This document shows, one piece after another, positions 8,917-19,262 of a stretch of 38,892 bases of DNA. Position 1 is the first letter of the stretch, and every line of letters begins with the position of its first letter. The stretch spans positions 1,455,257-1,494,148 of the forward strand of contig BFEA01000026.1 of assembly GCA_003427395.1 (NCBI GenBank). Reading direction: 5' to 3'. The position numbers and the translations under genes are program-made. The stretch is from Chara braunii. Taxonomy: Eukaryota > Streptophyta > Charophyceae > Charales > Characeae. Below the pieces are notes generated by a model, which was not told the DNA's origin, ran no database searches, and saw only the letters and a program-made list of their open reading frames with translations.

Positions 8917-9406
8917 TCACGGTCCTCGGTATGCAGGTAGTAACTTTTGTGAGATGTTCTCCTCAGGAGCAAACTCTTTAGATTTGACCCTGGCTGAGTC
9001 GCCTACTTGAAACTGTGAGGGGCGACGGTGCTTATTAGCTTGCTCTATCACTCTGTGCTGGGCCTTCCTGATGTTATCTACCACGGTAGCTATCTCTTTC
9101 TCATGTTGTATCGCAAACTCTCGTGTACCGAGTGGTAGCCTGTGAATCTGATCTCGGTTTAGTCCTTCAAATGGTCTGTGCGGTCTAAAGGACTTATGTA
9201 GTTCGTTGGGAGTGCGACATGTGGCTAAGTGCACGCTGTTATTGTATGCACTGACTACCTTTGGAAGCATCTCATCCCAGTTGATCTGGTCGTGCCTAAT
9301 GTACATTCTAAGAACTTGTTGCAGGAGCTTGTTCATCTATTCAGTCTGACCGTTAGTCTCATGATGATGGCCAGATGACATCAATAACTTTAAACCATAA
9401 ATTTTA
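8917..9406 (-). pseudogene. Integrase core, C-terminal half (Ty3 element 1)
   Basis: The frame 9336..8917 has VSAYNNSVHLATCRTPNEL...PHRPFEGLNRD and a GDSARVKSK stretch typical of the Ty3 integrase GPY/F region. Just upstream the same frame reads GHHHETNGQTE, carrying the third catalytic Glu region, then a TAG where other Ty3 integrases continue 'TEqmN'. A one-base frameshift near 9435 separates it from the N-terminal half. Confidence 0.85.
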
Positions 9407-9407
9407 A

Positions 9408-10538
9408 TCACTTCCTGCCAGTTCTGACCGGTGAACTGGTGTCTCTGTCACTAACTATTGACAACGGTATACCATGTTCACTGACCCAATGGTCAAAGAA
9501 CTTTTGAACTACTAAGTATGTTCGTGCCTCTGCAGGCAGAGGAACAAAAACTGCATACTTGCTAAACCTATCGACTATAACCATGACTTGGCTCTTGTCG
9601 TGCCTACTCTTGACACTTGTGTCCATAAAGTCAATGGACACGGAGTCTCCTGGTCTGTCGGGAATAGGCAAAGGTCCGAGAAGACCTAGAGGGGCATGCG
9701 TAGTAGTCTTATTTCTCTGACAAACTTTACAACTGCGTACATACTCTATGCAGTCGACCTTCATACCGGGCCATATATACGTGCGCATGAGGTTGGCTAG
9801 TGTCTTTTGCCAAACAAAGTGTCCCTCTGTGCCGTGGCATTCCCCTAAGATCAAACTACGGATCTCACTGTTAGGAACACACAGGCGGTCAACTACATTA
9901 GTCTTCTCGAATAGTAACCCATTAGTAGTGCGGTAGTCTGGTTCGAACTTTGGGGCCTCCTTAATTCTCTTGAGGAGGTCACTATAGATAGGATCCTGCG
10001 CATACGCTTCTCTAACTTTCTGTTGCAGGTCTCTCCCTATATCTAGATAGTGAACTATCGCTCCAAAGTAATCAGCTCTCCTACTTAAAGCGTCTGCAAC
10101 TACATTGTACTTCCTTTTGACTGACTTAAGCTCAAAGTCATATTGATTTATCTTTGCAGCCCACCAAGTAAGCTTAGGTGTCATCTTGGCCAGTGTCTTC
10201 AACCACCTTAGAGTCTCGTGGTCTGAATAAACTTTGAAGTGTCTCCCAAGCGAGTAGTGCTTCCAGTGCTCTAGTGCTTGCCTGAGAGCATAGAGTTCCC
10301 TCTCATAGGTAGATGTCACTACCTTCTCTGAAGGTATCTTGGCAGACATGAACTTCACAGGCCTATACCCATTGCCATCATCTTGTTGTAAAACAACACC
10401 TATGTCGTACTGACTTACGTCAGTGGTGACAACAAAAGGTAAAGATGGATCAACTACCTTGAGGACTGGATACTCTATCAAGGCCCACTTTAACTTCTTC
10501 AGGGCCGATGTACAGTCTTTGTCCCACTTCCAGATTGC
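9408..10538 (-). pseudogene. RNase H and integrase N-terminal half (Ty3 element 1)
   Basis: One open frame (10538 to 9408) after the TAG that ends the RT frame. RNase H: TTDVSQYDIG, YERELYAL, YSDHETL and NVVADALSR supply the acidic catalytic residues; this enzyme removes RNA from the cDNA hybrid. Integrase zinc finger: HGTEGH followed by CKVC. Integrase core: SIDFMD (first Asp) and IVSDRD (second Asp), after which the frame is lost. The first codons (AIWKWDK...LIEYPVL) continue the RT frame directly, so a single nonsense change separates them. Confidence 0.9.
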
Positions 10539-11916
10539 CTATTTCTTTAGCAACCTGCTAAGGGGAGCGGCGATACTGGAGAAGTTCCTTACAAACTTCC
10601 TGTAATAGTTGGCTAAGCCTAGGAACGACCATAACTCTATCAATGTGGGGGGCGTTGGCCAATCTCTAATCGCCGCTATTTTGCTGTTCTCGGGATGAAT
10701 GCCATCTCCATCTAAAACGTGACCCAAGTATAAGACTTGTGTCTTGGCCCACTCGCACTTCTTGGCATTGATCTTGAAGTTAGTTTCTCTCAAGTTCTCT
10801 AAGACCTGTCTCAGATGACCCTCATGCTCCTGGAGAGTCCTACTAAAGACTAGAATATCATCTAAATACAATATAACGAATCTGTCTAACCAAGGTCTAA
10901 ACAAGTCATTCATACATCGCTGGAACGTCGCTGGTGCATTGGTTAGTCCAAAGGGCATGACTATAAACTCGTAGTGCCCGTATCTCGCCCGGAACGCCGT
11001 CTTATGGTCATCAAGATGAAGCTCTATCTGATGATAGCCGGACTTCAAATCTATCTTTGAGAAATAGTTGCAGCCTTGCACCCGATCTAACAGATCATCT
11101 ATACGGGGCAGCGGTTTTGCATTCTTCACTGTGATCGCATTAAAACCCCTATAGTCGATACACATTCTAAGCTCTCCCTCCTTCTTGGGGACAAAGAGAA
11201 CAGGTGCTCCAAATGGAGACGAACTGGGCCTAATCCAACCCTTTTCAAGGAGCTCATCCAACTGCTTCCGTAGCTCCTCTAACTCCCTTGGGGACATTCT
11301 GTAGATGACCCCCTTAGGAGTCCTACTACTAGGCTCTATCTCTATACGATGTTGGATCGGCCGTGACACTACTCCTGTAGGCGGCTTAGCTACGTCTGTA
11401 TGTTCCTCCAGCAGCTTGGCAATAGTTTTGTCCATGGACTTCTCTTCCTTAGGCTCAGTGACAGGCCTAATATAGGCTACGAAGACCTGTTCCTCTAGTT
11501 GCTCCTTCTTTACTAGTCGCGCGAACGTGGGAGTATTGAGACAACAATGTGCAAGGGGGTTGTCTACTCCTGACACATGAAACAGGCGAGCGATCTTGAC
11601 TTCGCCTGACGGACTAGGGAGCCTAAACTCATTCTCTCTCAAATGCAGTGTGGCCCCTGCTGCCTCTCCCCAGTCCATTCCTAGGACTATGTCAAACGGG
11701 AGGTTATCTTCTACGAGGAGAGCCAGAGAATGGAGAACTCTCTCTACCTTCCCCTCTTTCTCTAGGCGAAAGTATGCCTGGACTCCCTCGACGTAATCCT
11801 CTACTCGCATAGTGCGATTGTCTGTGAGGATACTAACTATAGGGTCTTCTAGCTTTTGGACTTTCAAGCCCAACTTTAGCTTCTGCAGCGCCTTTCTACT
11901 AATATAGCTACGGGTA
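10539..11916 (-). pseudogene. Protease C-terminus and reverse transcriptase (Ty3 element 1)
   Basis: The 444-codon frame (start near 11873) begins within the protease (FDIVLGMDW at about residues 60..68) and contains a full RT. Motifs are WIRPSSSPFGAPVLFVPKK, LRMCIDYRGFN, FSKIDLKSGYHQI (first catalytic Asp, residue 275), MPFGLTNAPATFQ, and YLDD at 336..339, then LGH and FLGLANYYRKF of the connection. RT copies the genomic RNA into cDNA in the particle. The RT domain is unbroken; the frame stops at a TAG (10539..10541) at the RT/RNase H boundary. Confidence 0.93.
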
Positions 11917-12010
11917 GCCCAATGTCTATAAGGGTCCCTACTCTTCCTCTGAAGACTTCTACATCTACTAATACAAGTTTTCCTTTACTCTCTTTCTTCA
12001 TTTTGGCCCA
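11917..12010 (-). pseudogene. Protease active-site region, mutated
   Basis: Minus-strand reading VFRGRVGTLIDIG followed, one frame over, by ATRSYISRKAL. The family pattern is LID(S/T)GAt, so the catalytic triad reads D-I-G and a one-base indel follows at about 11920. In gypsy elements this aspartic protease cleaves Gag-Pol. Both changes would inactivate it. Confidence 0.65.
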
Positions 12011-12326
12011 GGCCGGCATCCTTTCCTTTAGCTCCTCTGCCAGGCCTGTGAGGGAAGTGCCTAGAGAGACTCTAACACAAGCAGTCTCTGGACAGCGGTC
12101 TAGGCACTGGCCAGCAACCTCTGTCGTAGGCTCATGTGGTTTGGAAGTTCCTCTGTGGTGCGCGCACTCTTCTCCACATGGTCTAGGGGTAAGGGCAGTT
12201 GCGACCCCTACCGGCGGTTGCCTTTTGCTGCCTGTGCAACATACCGGGTTTCTCTATACTTTGGGCATTATTTTATTATGTGCCCCGCGCACACCAAGTC
12301 TTCCCATGGCCTGCCTTGCGGCAAGC

Positions 12327-13355
12327 CTAGGTGCCATCCACCTCTCCTAGGAGGTTTAGTGGGGGACCTTGAACCCTACCTCCCTCTTGGCGGTTTCCTC
12401 TGCCGCCAACCACCTGAGCGCCTTGTCCTCGACCACCCGAGGCCCGACCCCCTTGGCCCTGGCCTCTTCCCTGCGGCCTCCCTTCGACCGCGACAGCAGC
12501 GTAAGTCCTCCCTTGACCCCCACTACTGTCCTCCTCCTCTAGGCCCCACTCAATCTGGCTATACGAGACCTCCTCCATGCCACCTTCATCTAAAGTGAGG
12601 ATCAAGTGATCCTTGGCCCTAACTTGACCAAAGATGGTACAACCTTTCCACTTTTTACCTTTGTCGAAATCCTTATGCCAAAAAGTGGACACTGGCATGG
12701 ACTGTGCCTCGAACAACACCACCTCTTTACTCAACGTATCGTAAGTCATGGTGGGTTGTCTACTCTTCTCGAAGAACTGCCCGTGCAGAGGCTCGGGCAT
12801 GGCACAATAAAATAAATTGACCAACTGGGTCTCAGTGACTCCATGGTCTGGGACAACTACCAACTCGTTCATAACGCCCTTGAGTGCCCTAACACTCCTC
12901 CATTGGCGCGAGTGGATGGTTTGCAACTTGTCTGAGGCCCTTACACCTCGAGTGACATCTGCAAATTGTTCCCTAAGCAGTCTAAAAAATTAAGGAAGAC
13001 GGGTAATCTTCGAATAAGCTACCATATTGTTTTCGCACTGTGCAGCGCGAGCGAGCGATCGGGCTAAGCTGGCTGCTTTGACTTTGAGGGCTTGGAAAGC
13101 AATGAGGACTTGTTCCTCTGTGACAATCTTCTGGAAATAGACGTATGTGTTCACATTCGCCTCCTAGTTATCAAAGTTTTCTTCCTTCTTCCCACTATAG
13201 GGTTCAGGAAACTTTATCTTTACGGACTCTCTACGGGGGCGTACTTCTTCCTCCTTCAAGGCGGCCAACTTTGCACCTTCAATGGCACCTATGTAGAATT
13301 TCTCTGTGCCCTCTACTCTCGCTTTCATTTCTGCTGCACCTACGTGCAGCATCAT
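12327..13355 (-). pseudogene. gag capsid and basic tail (Ty3 element 1)
   Basis: One frame from 13355 to 12327 with TAG at 13164..13166 (between FDN and EANVNTY, where Trp is likely) and TAA at 12990..12992. It contains RESVKIKFPEPYSGKKEENFDN...EANVNTYVYF, then TETQLVNLFYCAMPEPL, the helical capsid pattern of Retrotrans_gag proteins. The last 60 residues are Gly/Arg/Gln-rich, like an RNA-binding nucleocapsid. Short His/Cys-bearing pieces follow in broken frames (CAGHIIK, CPK near 12290), perhaps a lost zinc knuckle. Confidence 0.75.
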
Positions 13356-13399
13356 CTCGCATGCAAAGTCTCTAAAGCCTAGGCGAATGGAGTGTAGTG

Positions 13400-13990
13400 C
13401 TATATCTTGGGCTCTAGAAAACTGATGTTGCTCATCCTAGGCTCTAGCCAGGAGTTCGATGTTTCGTGTTGAATCTGCTCTCTCTGCTTCTTTATTACTT
13501 CCAACTCCTTCGCCATTCTGCTTGCCTCGTCCATCCTTCTTTTCTTCTCCCTTGTAACACGCAACTTCCACTGTAGCTTCTTCTCTTCCTCTATCGTCAG
13601 GCGTCTCAAGGGGTCTTCTTCTGCCTCCAACTCCTTTACAACCGCTTCTTGCTCCTCCCGGGGAACATACAACATCGCTTCTTCTTCTTCTCCCAAGGAC
13701 AAGTTCACGACCCACTTAGAGACTTTCTTCTCTATCCATGAGTCTTCCTTCTTCGTGCCACTGGGTTACCCTTTTTTCCTGGTGCTTCTCCTGATCAGGG
13801 GCTCTTCCTTCTCCTTTTCCTCATTTATCTTCTCCTCTTCTACTGTCTTCAGCTTCTCTTCCTCCTCCTTCTTTAATCTCTCCATTTTCTCCTCCAACTT
13901 CTTCCTCTTCGTCGCCTGCTCCTCCATTAAGGCCAACTTCTTAGCCTGCCTAATCAACTCCTTAGCTTCCTTCTCTCTCTCTCTTGGAGT
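13400..13990 (-). pseudogene. gag N-terminal charged coiled-coil region
   Basis: A minus frame from about 13957 to 13400 with one TAA (13766..13768) is dominated by Glu/Lys/Arg (KRKKLEEKMERLKKEEEEKL and LTIEEEKKLQWKLR), a predicted coiled coil. It ends at 13400, and a frameshift joins it to the capsid frame at 13355. Such N-terminal coiled coils occur in plant gypsy gags. The natural start codon is uncertain. Confidence 0.55.
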
Positions 13991-14790
13991 ATGACGGCGG
14001 CTTGCTCTTCTTGAGCCTTGGTATAAGGGGTGGTACTCTTACCACTACGCAGGTCAACCATGGTGAAAGATGTACAACCGGGAATCAGTTCCACTCCTCA
14101 CCACTTAGACTTTCACCCCCTGACTTACTTAACTTACTAACTGACTCTCTAAGGACCACAAAGCCTTACCCTTTGATCCAGCCAGGTTACCACGACCGAC
14201 GGAAGCTTTCGCCAACACTGTCCTTTACAATCTAGACCCAGGTGCCCTGCACCTGCAGTCAATCCCACCTGGCTTTCACTCCGGTTCAGGACCCTGTCAA
14301 CTAGGGTCTCTAGCCTAGACCTAATACTAAGCTGTCACTATAGGACTTCAGCGCTGATCAGGAGGCATTTAAGGACATCCCCCGTAACTCCTCAGGAATT
14401 CTTTAACGTCACAAACAGGACGACGCGATCAGCAAGTCCTCTCAAGACTTAGACAGCTCGTTGTGCAGCCCACAACTCGGATTTTGGGCCACCCATGCCA
14501 CACAGTTCAGCCCGCCGGTCTGTACCAGTCCTTGGGAGGGTTTGTCAGTCGTCAGACATGGAATTAAGCCCTACTCAACCTGTGTGGGTTTGGTCAACGC
14601 AGCTCTACGACCTCATACACGGAGTCCTATCACCGGGACAGAAGAGACTCAATGTAGAAAGAAGATACAGACAGACGGAGACTCAATGTATTAAGAAGAT
14701 ACAGACAGACTCAGCAAGGACCATAGGGTGAGTGCACATCCATAGGGCGAGGGGATAGGCTGAGGGCTTGTCGAGAATATACTAACTCCA
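13991..14790 (-). other. Untranslated leader of Ty3 element 1, distal part
   Basis: About 800 bp between the gag N-terminus and the W-box-like array. No domain is recognised and short frames on both strands look fortuitous. A near-duplicate of 13 bp with CAGACAGAC occurs at about 14667 and 14700. Confidence 0.5.
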
Positions 14791-14794
14791 ACTT

Positions 14795-14860
14795 GGTCAA
14801 TTTCGTTGTCAACAGCACTGGTCAATACTTGGTCAACTCGCCGGTCAACGCCTTGGTCAA
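14795..14860 (-). promoter_or_regulatory. Phased W-box-like array in the Ty3 leader
   Basis: GGTCAA on the plus strand (TTGACC in sense) occurs at 14795, 14820, 14831, 14843 and 14855, with a TGTCAA variant at 14807. That is six sites spaced 11 to 13 bp. TTGAC(C/T) is the WRKY-factor W-box. It could equally be a decayed 12-bp minisatellite. Confidence 0.45.
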
Positions 14861-15140
14861 CCCTAAACTCGGCTATGGCTGCCGACCCCTTTCTTCCTCA
14901 CCACCCTTCTTTGTTCTCCTTCTCCCTCCTTCCTTCTTTCTCCTTCTGTCTCACTTCACCCCGGCTATGGCTTCCTTCACTTTCGGCGTCCCTCCTTCCT
15001 CTTCCTTAGCTATGACTTCTTCTTTCCCCTTCGTCTCTCCCTCCTCCTTCACTCGTCTTTCTTCTTTATCTTCGCTGTGTCCGAGCTCGGCAACTATGGC
15101 CGCCGCCTTCTTCCTTGGACCGCACAACAATCGTGTATCA

Positions 15141-15143
<3 letters not shown>

Positions 15144-15195
<52 letters not shown>
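15144..15195. repeat. (CT)n microsatellite in the Ty3 leader
   Basis: Uninterrupted CT dinucleotides, 52 bp, between the W-box-like array and the primer site; (GA)n in element sense. Confidence 0.95.
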
Positions 15196-15200
<5 letters not shown>

Positions 15201-15330
15201 ATTGCCTTCTGTGCAGGTTCGCGGCACCCTCCTTCAACGGCGCAGCTATGGCGGACCCTCCTCTTTCGTTGGCGCAGCTACAGCGATGGTGCCAGACTAT
15301 CAACAACGGCGATGGCGCATGGAGTAACGG

Positions 15331-15348
15331 GAACCAGCTCCGATACCA
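15331..15348 (-). promoter_or_regulatory. Primer-binding site, initiator-tRNA type
   Basis: In sense the site reads TGGTATCGGAGCTGGTTC, starting one base after the 5' LTR. TGGTATCAGAGC, complementary to the 3' end of plant initiator tRNA-Met, is the usual plant LTR-element primer site; one base differs. It fixes orientation and the LTR inner boundary. Confidence 0.85.
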
Positions 15349-15349
15349 A

Positions 15350-16302
15350 TGCAATCAGACTCACTTTCTTCTTTGCTTCGCATACATGCAAACAGATGGC
15401 AACTCACACTGGCGCCGAGCGCCCACGCAAAGCACAGAGATATGGACGTCGAGAACACAGTCCAGATGTAAACTCACTTCCACAGGCTATGGCGAATCAG
15501 CACCTGTACATCCCAACTCTCGTCACTGTGTCCAACACCACTGTTCGCACATACTCAACTCTGGATCACCCTGAATGCCCCACACACATTCACTGTATCA
15601 CACACTCGTACACACACACTAACTTCTAACACTAGCTATGGCGGCTATGGCTGCCAGCTACTACTACTATAGTACACTGACTCCTTCTAGCCCACTTCGA
15701 CCTCGGGCGTCTGCAGACCACCTCGCACAAGACACTCGGGCAGCGCTTCCGCATGGCTCACGCAGGAATGAATGAATGGCTGGGCGCTGCNNCTTGATTT
15801 ATACTTCTGTAAGTCGTTGGTCTGCCCTTTNCCACNGGGCCCATGGTGCACACAGTCCCTCATGGTACTTGCTGACTGTGCAAAGTGAGACTGGGACTGG
15901 GGACCGCCGACTAAGCGAAGTTGGACTCACCACTTGCCCACTTGCCTCCGACTAATCGCGGAAAAAGGCCACTTCCGGACCTTCCGGAAGCTTGTGGACT
16001 TGGCCTTTCGGGACTGTAGCAGCTACGACCTTGACCTTTCAGGACTGTAGCAGCCACGACCTTGACCTTTCAGAAATGCCACAGCTACGACCTCTAGACA
16101 GCTATGACCCCTACTCGACAGACCTACAGATTGAACCCCTACAACTACACAGACCTATGACAGGCAACAGCCAACTACCAAAACGCAGGTCGCGGGTTCA
16201 AACACTCAGGGGTCAACTCAATACTGTACATGGTAAGGTAAGGTCTGGGGATCGAACTCTAGGGCCCGCATCTGTGACTGCAAAAAGGTGAAAACCATTT
16301 CA
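15350..16302 (-). repeat. 5' LTR of Ty3 element 1
   Basis: TG...CA bounded, matching 7545..8506. A few N bases (15791..15836) mark poor sequence. A TATA-like box (TATAAATC, sense) is at 15796..15803. The flank GGGC at 16303 completes the target duplication. Confidence 0.95.
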
Positions 16303-16398
16303 GGGCGACGGCCTTGAGATATCATCATTGAAGTTGGTTGAACCGATTGGGCCCCAGGTGATTCAGAATGATGTTATTCTGGTCATCTGATAGTATCT

Positions 16399-16462
16399 GG
16401 ATTCCAACTTGGGTCTGTATTTTAACAGTTCGTTGGTGTACCAACTGAGCTAGGCCCGTCGG
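16399..16462 (-). other. tRNA-like remnant (SINE head or tRNA pseudogene)
   Basis: On the minus strand TAGCTCAGTTGG (16441..16452) is a perfect pol III A-box. AAGTTGGAATCC (16399..16410) differs from the B-box core GGTTCGAATCC at a few positions. The intervening sequence does not form a proper anticodon stem, so it is not a functional tRNA gene. The following minus-strand DNA could be a SINE body, but no poly(A) is seen. Confidence 0.5.
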
Positions 16463-16483
16463 TAGTACAAGATGTGCACATCT

Positions 16484-16700
16484 TTTTTTTTTTTTCTAAC
16501 GCCCCCTGCTGGTGCTAGTTGTGCTGGTAAAAGCAGACACCACTAGCACCTGGGGAGAGGCTGCATCCATTGGTGGGGAGCATCACCTGCTGGAAAACGG
16601 GTCCAGCGGCCCATGTACAGAATGAATCAGGAGGATATCAGGGAATATGTCTGAGAAAACACTGCCAGCATTGATTACTCTGGCGTCCAGTGGATTAAAG
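16484..16700 (-). mobile_element. SINE-like family A, copy 4
   Basis: A T-run (16484..16496) is the sense poly(A). The poly(A)-proximal stem GGTGCTAGT (16511..16519) pairs perfectly with ACTAGCACC (16542..16550) around a TGCT/AGCA inner stem. The core is at 16559..16612 and the second block CAGCATTGATTACTC...GTGGATTAAAG ends near 16700. Confidence 0.65.
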
Positions 16701-17780
16701 ACCCTGCAACCGAGAGTTAGTGGCCACTGGCCAGCATTGATTATTCTCACTTCCAGGGTCTTTTTTAACCTCAGTAGTTTTCTGTCCCATGTAGTTTTCT
16801 GACATTACAAATTTACTGTGTGAATTCAAGGCATCTTCCTCCTTGCCGAAGTGAGAGTTAGTGGCCAAAGAGGATCTGAGGATGTACATGGTTCGGTCTC
16901 CAAAAATTTTCTGGATGCAATTTTTAGTTCTATTCATGTCTTCGTCTCTTACTCCATCATCTCTTTTCTTCTCATTTTTTCATCTTTGCATCGCTGTAGT
17001 ACATGCAGAGTACCAGGAAAAACAAACCAACGTGTACCTTTACCTAGCTCATGGCGTAGGCTTGATGGAGCCTCGGGGAAAGGCTTGCTCCGGTGTTGGC
17101 GCGACAGCAAAGGTGTACTAGCCCCTCATCATCTTGTTGTGGCAGGGGGCAGGTGTGCCGATGGGGACACAAGTTATCAGTGCAAGTGTTGAGGCTTGTG
17201 GCGAGCCACGGCATCTCTCCTATCCCCCCCAATCACCTCAGACGAGAGGGAAACAGAACGAGAACGCCAAACAGAGAGAGAAATAGCGTGGAAAGGGTGG
17301 CAGAGAGTGATAAAAAATGAGAGAGAAAGAGTTTAAAGAGACAGAAAGGGAATTTCAAAGAGAAAAAAAAAGAAAGAGAATGAGAAAAAGAAGAAGACAG
17401 AGAAAGGAGAAAGGGAAACTGATGAGGCACATGCATGACCAAGTTACAGACTTGAATGCATTTCAAACTTCAAAGGGAATACACTGTCAAAACTACTGTC
17501 ATGAACCCAGTCTGGAAGATGCTCACCAGATGTCGAAATACAAAAAATCTCAGTTCTGAATAATGTCTCCGAATAATCGTGAATGTGATCTGTGATACAA
17601 TGTCTGGTAACCAATAGACGAAGAGAGGGAGAGGGAGAATAGACAGATTAGAGGGTGGAAAAGGTATCCATAAATGACCACAGAGATAGCAGCCCACAAT
17701 GCCCTCTACTTCTCCGGGCTTCCCTCTCTCCTCATGTCAACAACAGTGTCCAATAACGAGCCTGACAGGTCAGATCACAT
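16701..17780. other. Unassigned; purine-rich stretch 17236..17430
   Basis: No recognised gene. 17236..17430 is strongly A/G-rich (AGAGAGAAA blocks), giving spurious charged frames. A family A second-block-like phrase (CCAGCATTGATTATTC) recurs at 16732. Confidence 0.5.
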
Positions 17781-17784
17781 TAAA

Positions 17785-18020
17785 GTGCCACATGGCACAG
17801 TTCTCCCGTGAAGACGTTCAGCGGCGCACAGTATCGACATCAACAGCAGGTAAGTATCCCGTTCTCTCTCAATCATCCGCAGATCCCGATCTCCCTCCTT
17901 GTCGCGTCCAACTCAGCAATGTAGACAGTGTGGCAAATGCCACGTCAGCAATGAAGAAAGAGTGGCACGTGCCACATCAGCAATGTCGAAGACAGCGTGG
18001 CCTTGCACCACGTCAGCAGT
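17785..18020. repeat. Palindrome-bearing ~35-bp repeats
   Basis: Units of about 34 to 36 bp start AGCAATG and carry a central palindrome: GTGGCAAATGCCAC (17930..17943), GTGGCACGTGCCAC (17962..17975) and a decayed third near 17998. A related GTGCCACATGGCAC lies at about 17786. The perfect one contains the G-box core CACGTG. CAG/GTAAGT, a consensus splice donor, sits at about 17848..17856, but no exon is identified. Confidence 0.6.
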
Positions 18021-18091
18021 GGCTGGTGCTGAAGCAGAAGGCGCCAGCATGCAGCAGCAGTCTTGCGTCGTCGACCACAGTGCCAGCGAAC

Positions 18092-18154
18092 AGCCAGCGT
18101 CAAGCCAGCGTCCAGCCAGCGTCCAGCTAGCGTCAAGCCAGCGTCAAGGCAGCA
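18092..18154. repeat. 11-bp minisatellite
   Basis: About 5.7 copies of AGCCAGCGTCM, immediately after the palindromic repeats. Confidence 0.8.
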
Positions 18155-18828
18155 TAGCAAGACTGAATGTTGATTCCCTGGAGGCAGGGTTTTATGTAGC
18201 AGTAGACCGGATTGACCTGCCTCAGGTCTCCCACCCACGGTCGCTAAGATTCACTCACAGCCGACGGCCTCGATCCCATACAGTTTCAGACTTCCACTTG
18301 GGCTCAATGCTTTCTTGGTACCTGCATACAAACAAGTGTGTGTGTCTGACCGGCGGCCTGGGCTGGGTCCATGTAGACTTTGACTCCTGGGCCGCTAGGC
18401 AGTTGACTAAAGTCAACTGTCCGGCGCGAAGGCCCTGAGGCCTTTCTTTGTGGGTTTTCTTTCCCCTGGTCGTTGCTGCCCCAGACCGGTTCACGGCCTG
18501 TCTGTGCCCCACAGGGTAATACGAGCGGGTTATTGCACTACACTGGTAAACTATCATTTTGACATTTTGCAATGCAGATGGATACTGGTTCAAGGAGAGG
18601 AGAAAGACGTTTTACCGTTTCACAGGCTTGTGTACATTTCTGTGGAATACACCGTCAAAAAAGTGTTACAGTACTGCTAAGCAATCATCCTCTACAGTAG
18701 ATAAACATTTATACAAACATTTGTACGGAGATGTGGGAAATGAAAAGGCAGAAAGAAAATGAGTCAGGAAATGAGAGACGGGATGGACAAAAAGAAAAAG
18801 TCAGATAGAGAAAAGGAGAGGGAGGGAA

Positions 18829-18830
<2 letters not shown>
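18155..18830. other. Unassigned; W-box-like palindrome at 18401..18420
   Basis: No gene recognised. CAGTTGACT and AGTCAACTG face each other across AA, placing two TTGACT W-box-like motifs head to head. Confidence 0.5.
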
Positions 18831-18831
<1 letters not shown>

Positions 18832-18881
<50 letters not shown>

Positions 18882-19013
18882 NNNNNNNNNNNNNNNNNNN
18901 NNNNNNNNNNNNNNNNNNNNNNNNNNNNNNNNNNNNNNNNNNNNNNNNNNNNNNNNNNNNNNNNNNNNNNNNNNNNNNNNNNNNNNNNNNNNNNNNNNNN
19001 NNNNNNNNNNNNN

Positions 19014-19070
<57 letters not shown>
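18832..19070. repeat. (AC)n and (AG)n microsatellites around an N gap
   Basis: (AC)n at 18832..18881, 132 N bases (18882..19013), then (AG)n to 19070. The gap was probably left by the assembler inside the compound microsatellite. Confidence 0.95.
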
Positions 19071-19072
<2 letters not shown>

Positions 19073-19098
19073 ACAGGGGATTGACAGCAATGCATGAC

Positions 19099-19185
19099 CA
19101 AGTGACAAGCTTGGCACGGGTACCAACCAAGTGACAAGCTTGGCACGGATACCAACCAAGTGACAAGCTTGGCACGGGTACCACC
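19099..19185. repeat. 29-bp minisatellite, three units
   Basis: CAAGTGACAAGCTTGGCACG followed by GGTACCAAC, repeated three times with one substitution in unit 2 and a changed last base in unit 3. Confidence 0.9.
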
Positions 19186-19262
19186 CCTTATGCTGGACTT
19201 GCTGCCAGCAGCTGGAACGAAATGCAGCAGTCATTTTCTTGTTTTCACTCGCGTACCACCCC

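Larger units (their letters stand above)
7545..16302 (-). mobile_element. Ty3/gypsy LTR retrotransposon 1, full length, coding-dead
   Basis: An 8758-bp element in minus orientation. It has the 5' LTR (16302 to 15350), primer site, a leader with W-box-like array and CT microsatellite, gag, protease, RT, RNase H, integrase, a chromodomain-like tail, purine tract and the 3' LTR (8506 to 7545). The gene order PR-RT-RNaseH-IN defines Ty3/gypsy, and the C-terminal tail suggests a chromovirus. Both LTRs begin TG and end CA and the insertion has GGGC on both sides. The LTRs differ by roughly 30 substitutions plus a few indels by hand alignment (about 97% identity), so the insertion is not very recent. 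Stops and frameshifts occur in gag, PR, RT/RNase H and IN. Confidence 0.95.

Noticed and set aside
12134-12598. 154-codon plus-strand frame
   Set aside because: Antisense shadow of the gag basic tail of Ty3 element 1.
14793-15629. 278-codon plus-strand frame across the Ty3 leader and LTR
   Set aside because: It crosses the W-box-like array, the CT microsatellite, the primer site and the LTR boundary; it is antisense to the element and cannot be a gene.
17848-17890. Tiny intron: CAG/GTAAGT followed by CCGCAG 30 bases later
   Set aside because: Too short for a spliceosomal intron, and no coding frame is joined by removing it.
18092-18154. Possible CRISPR-like array
   Set aside because: 11-bp units without unique spacers in a plant-like nuclear context; a minisatellite.
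18709-19234. Frames of 110 to 160 codons across the AC/AG microsatellite
   Set aside because: They consist mostly of X from the N gap and Ser-Leu or Cys-Val dipeptide repeats.
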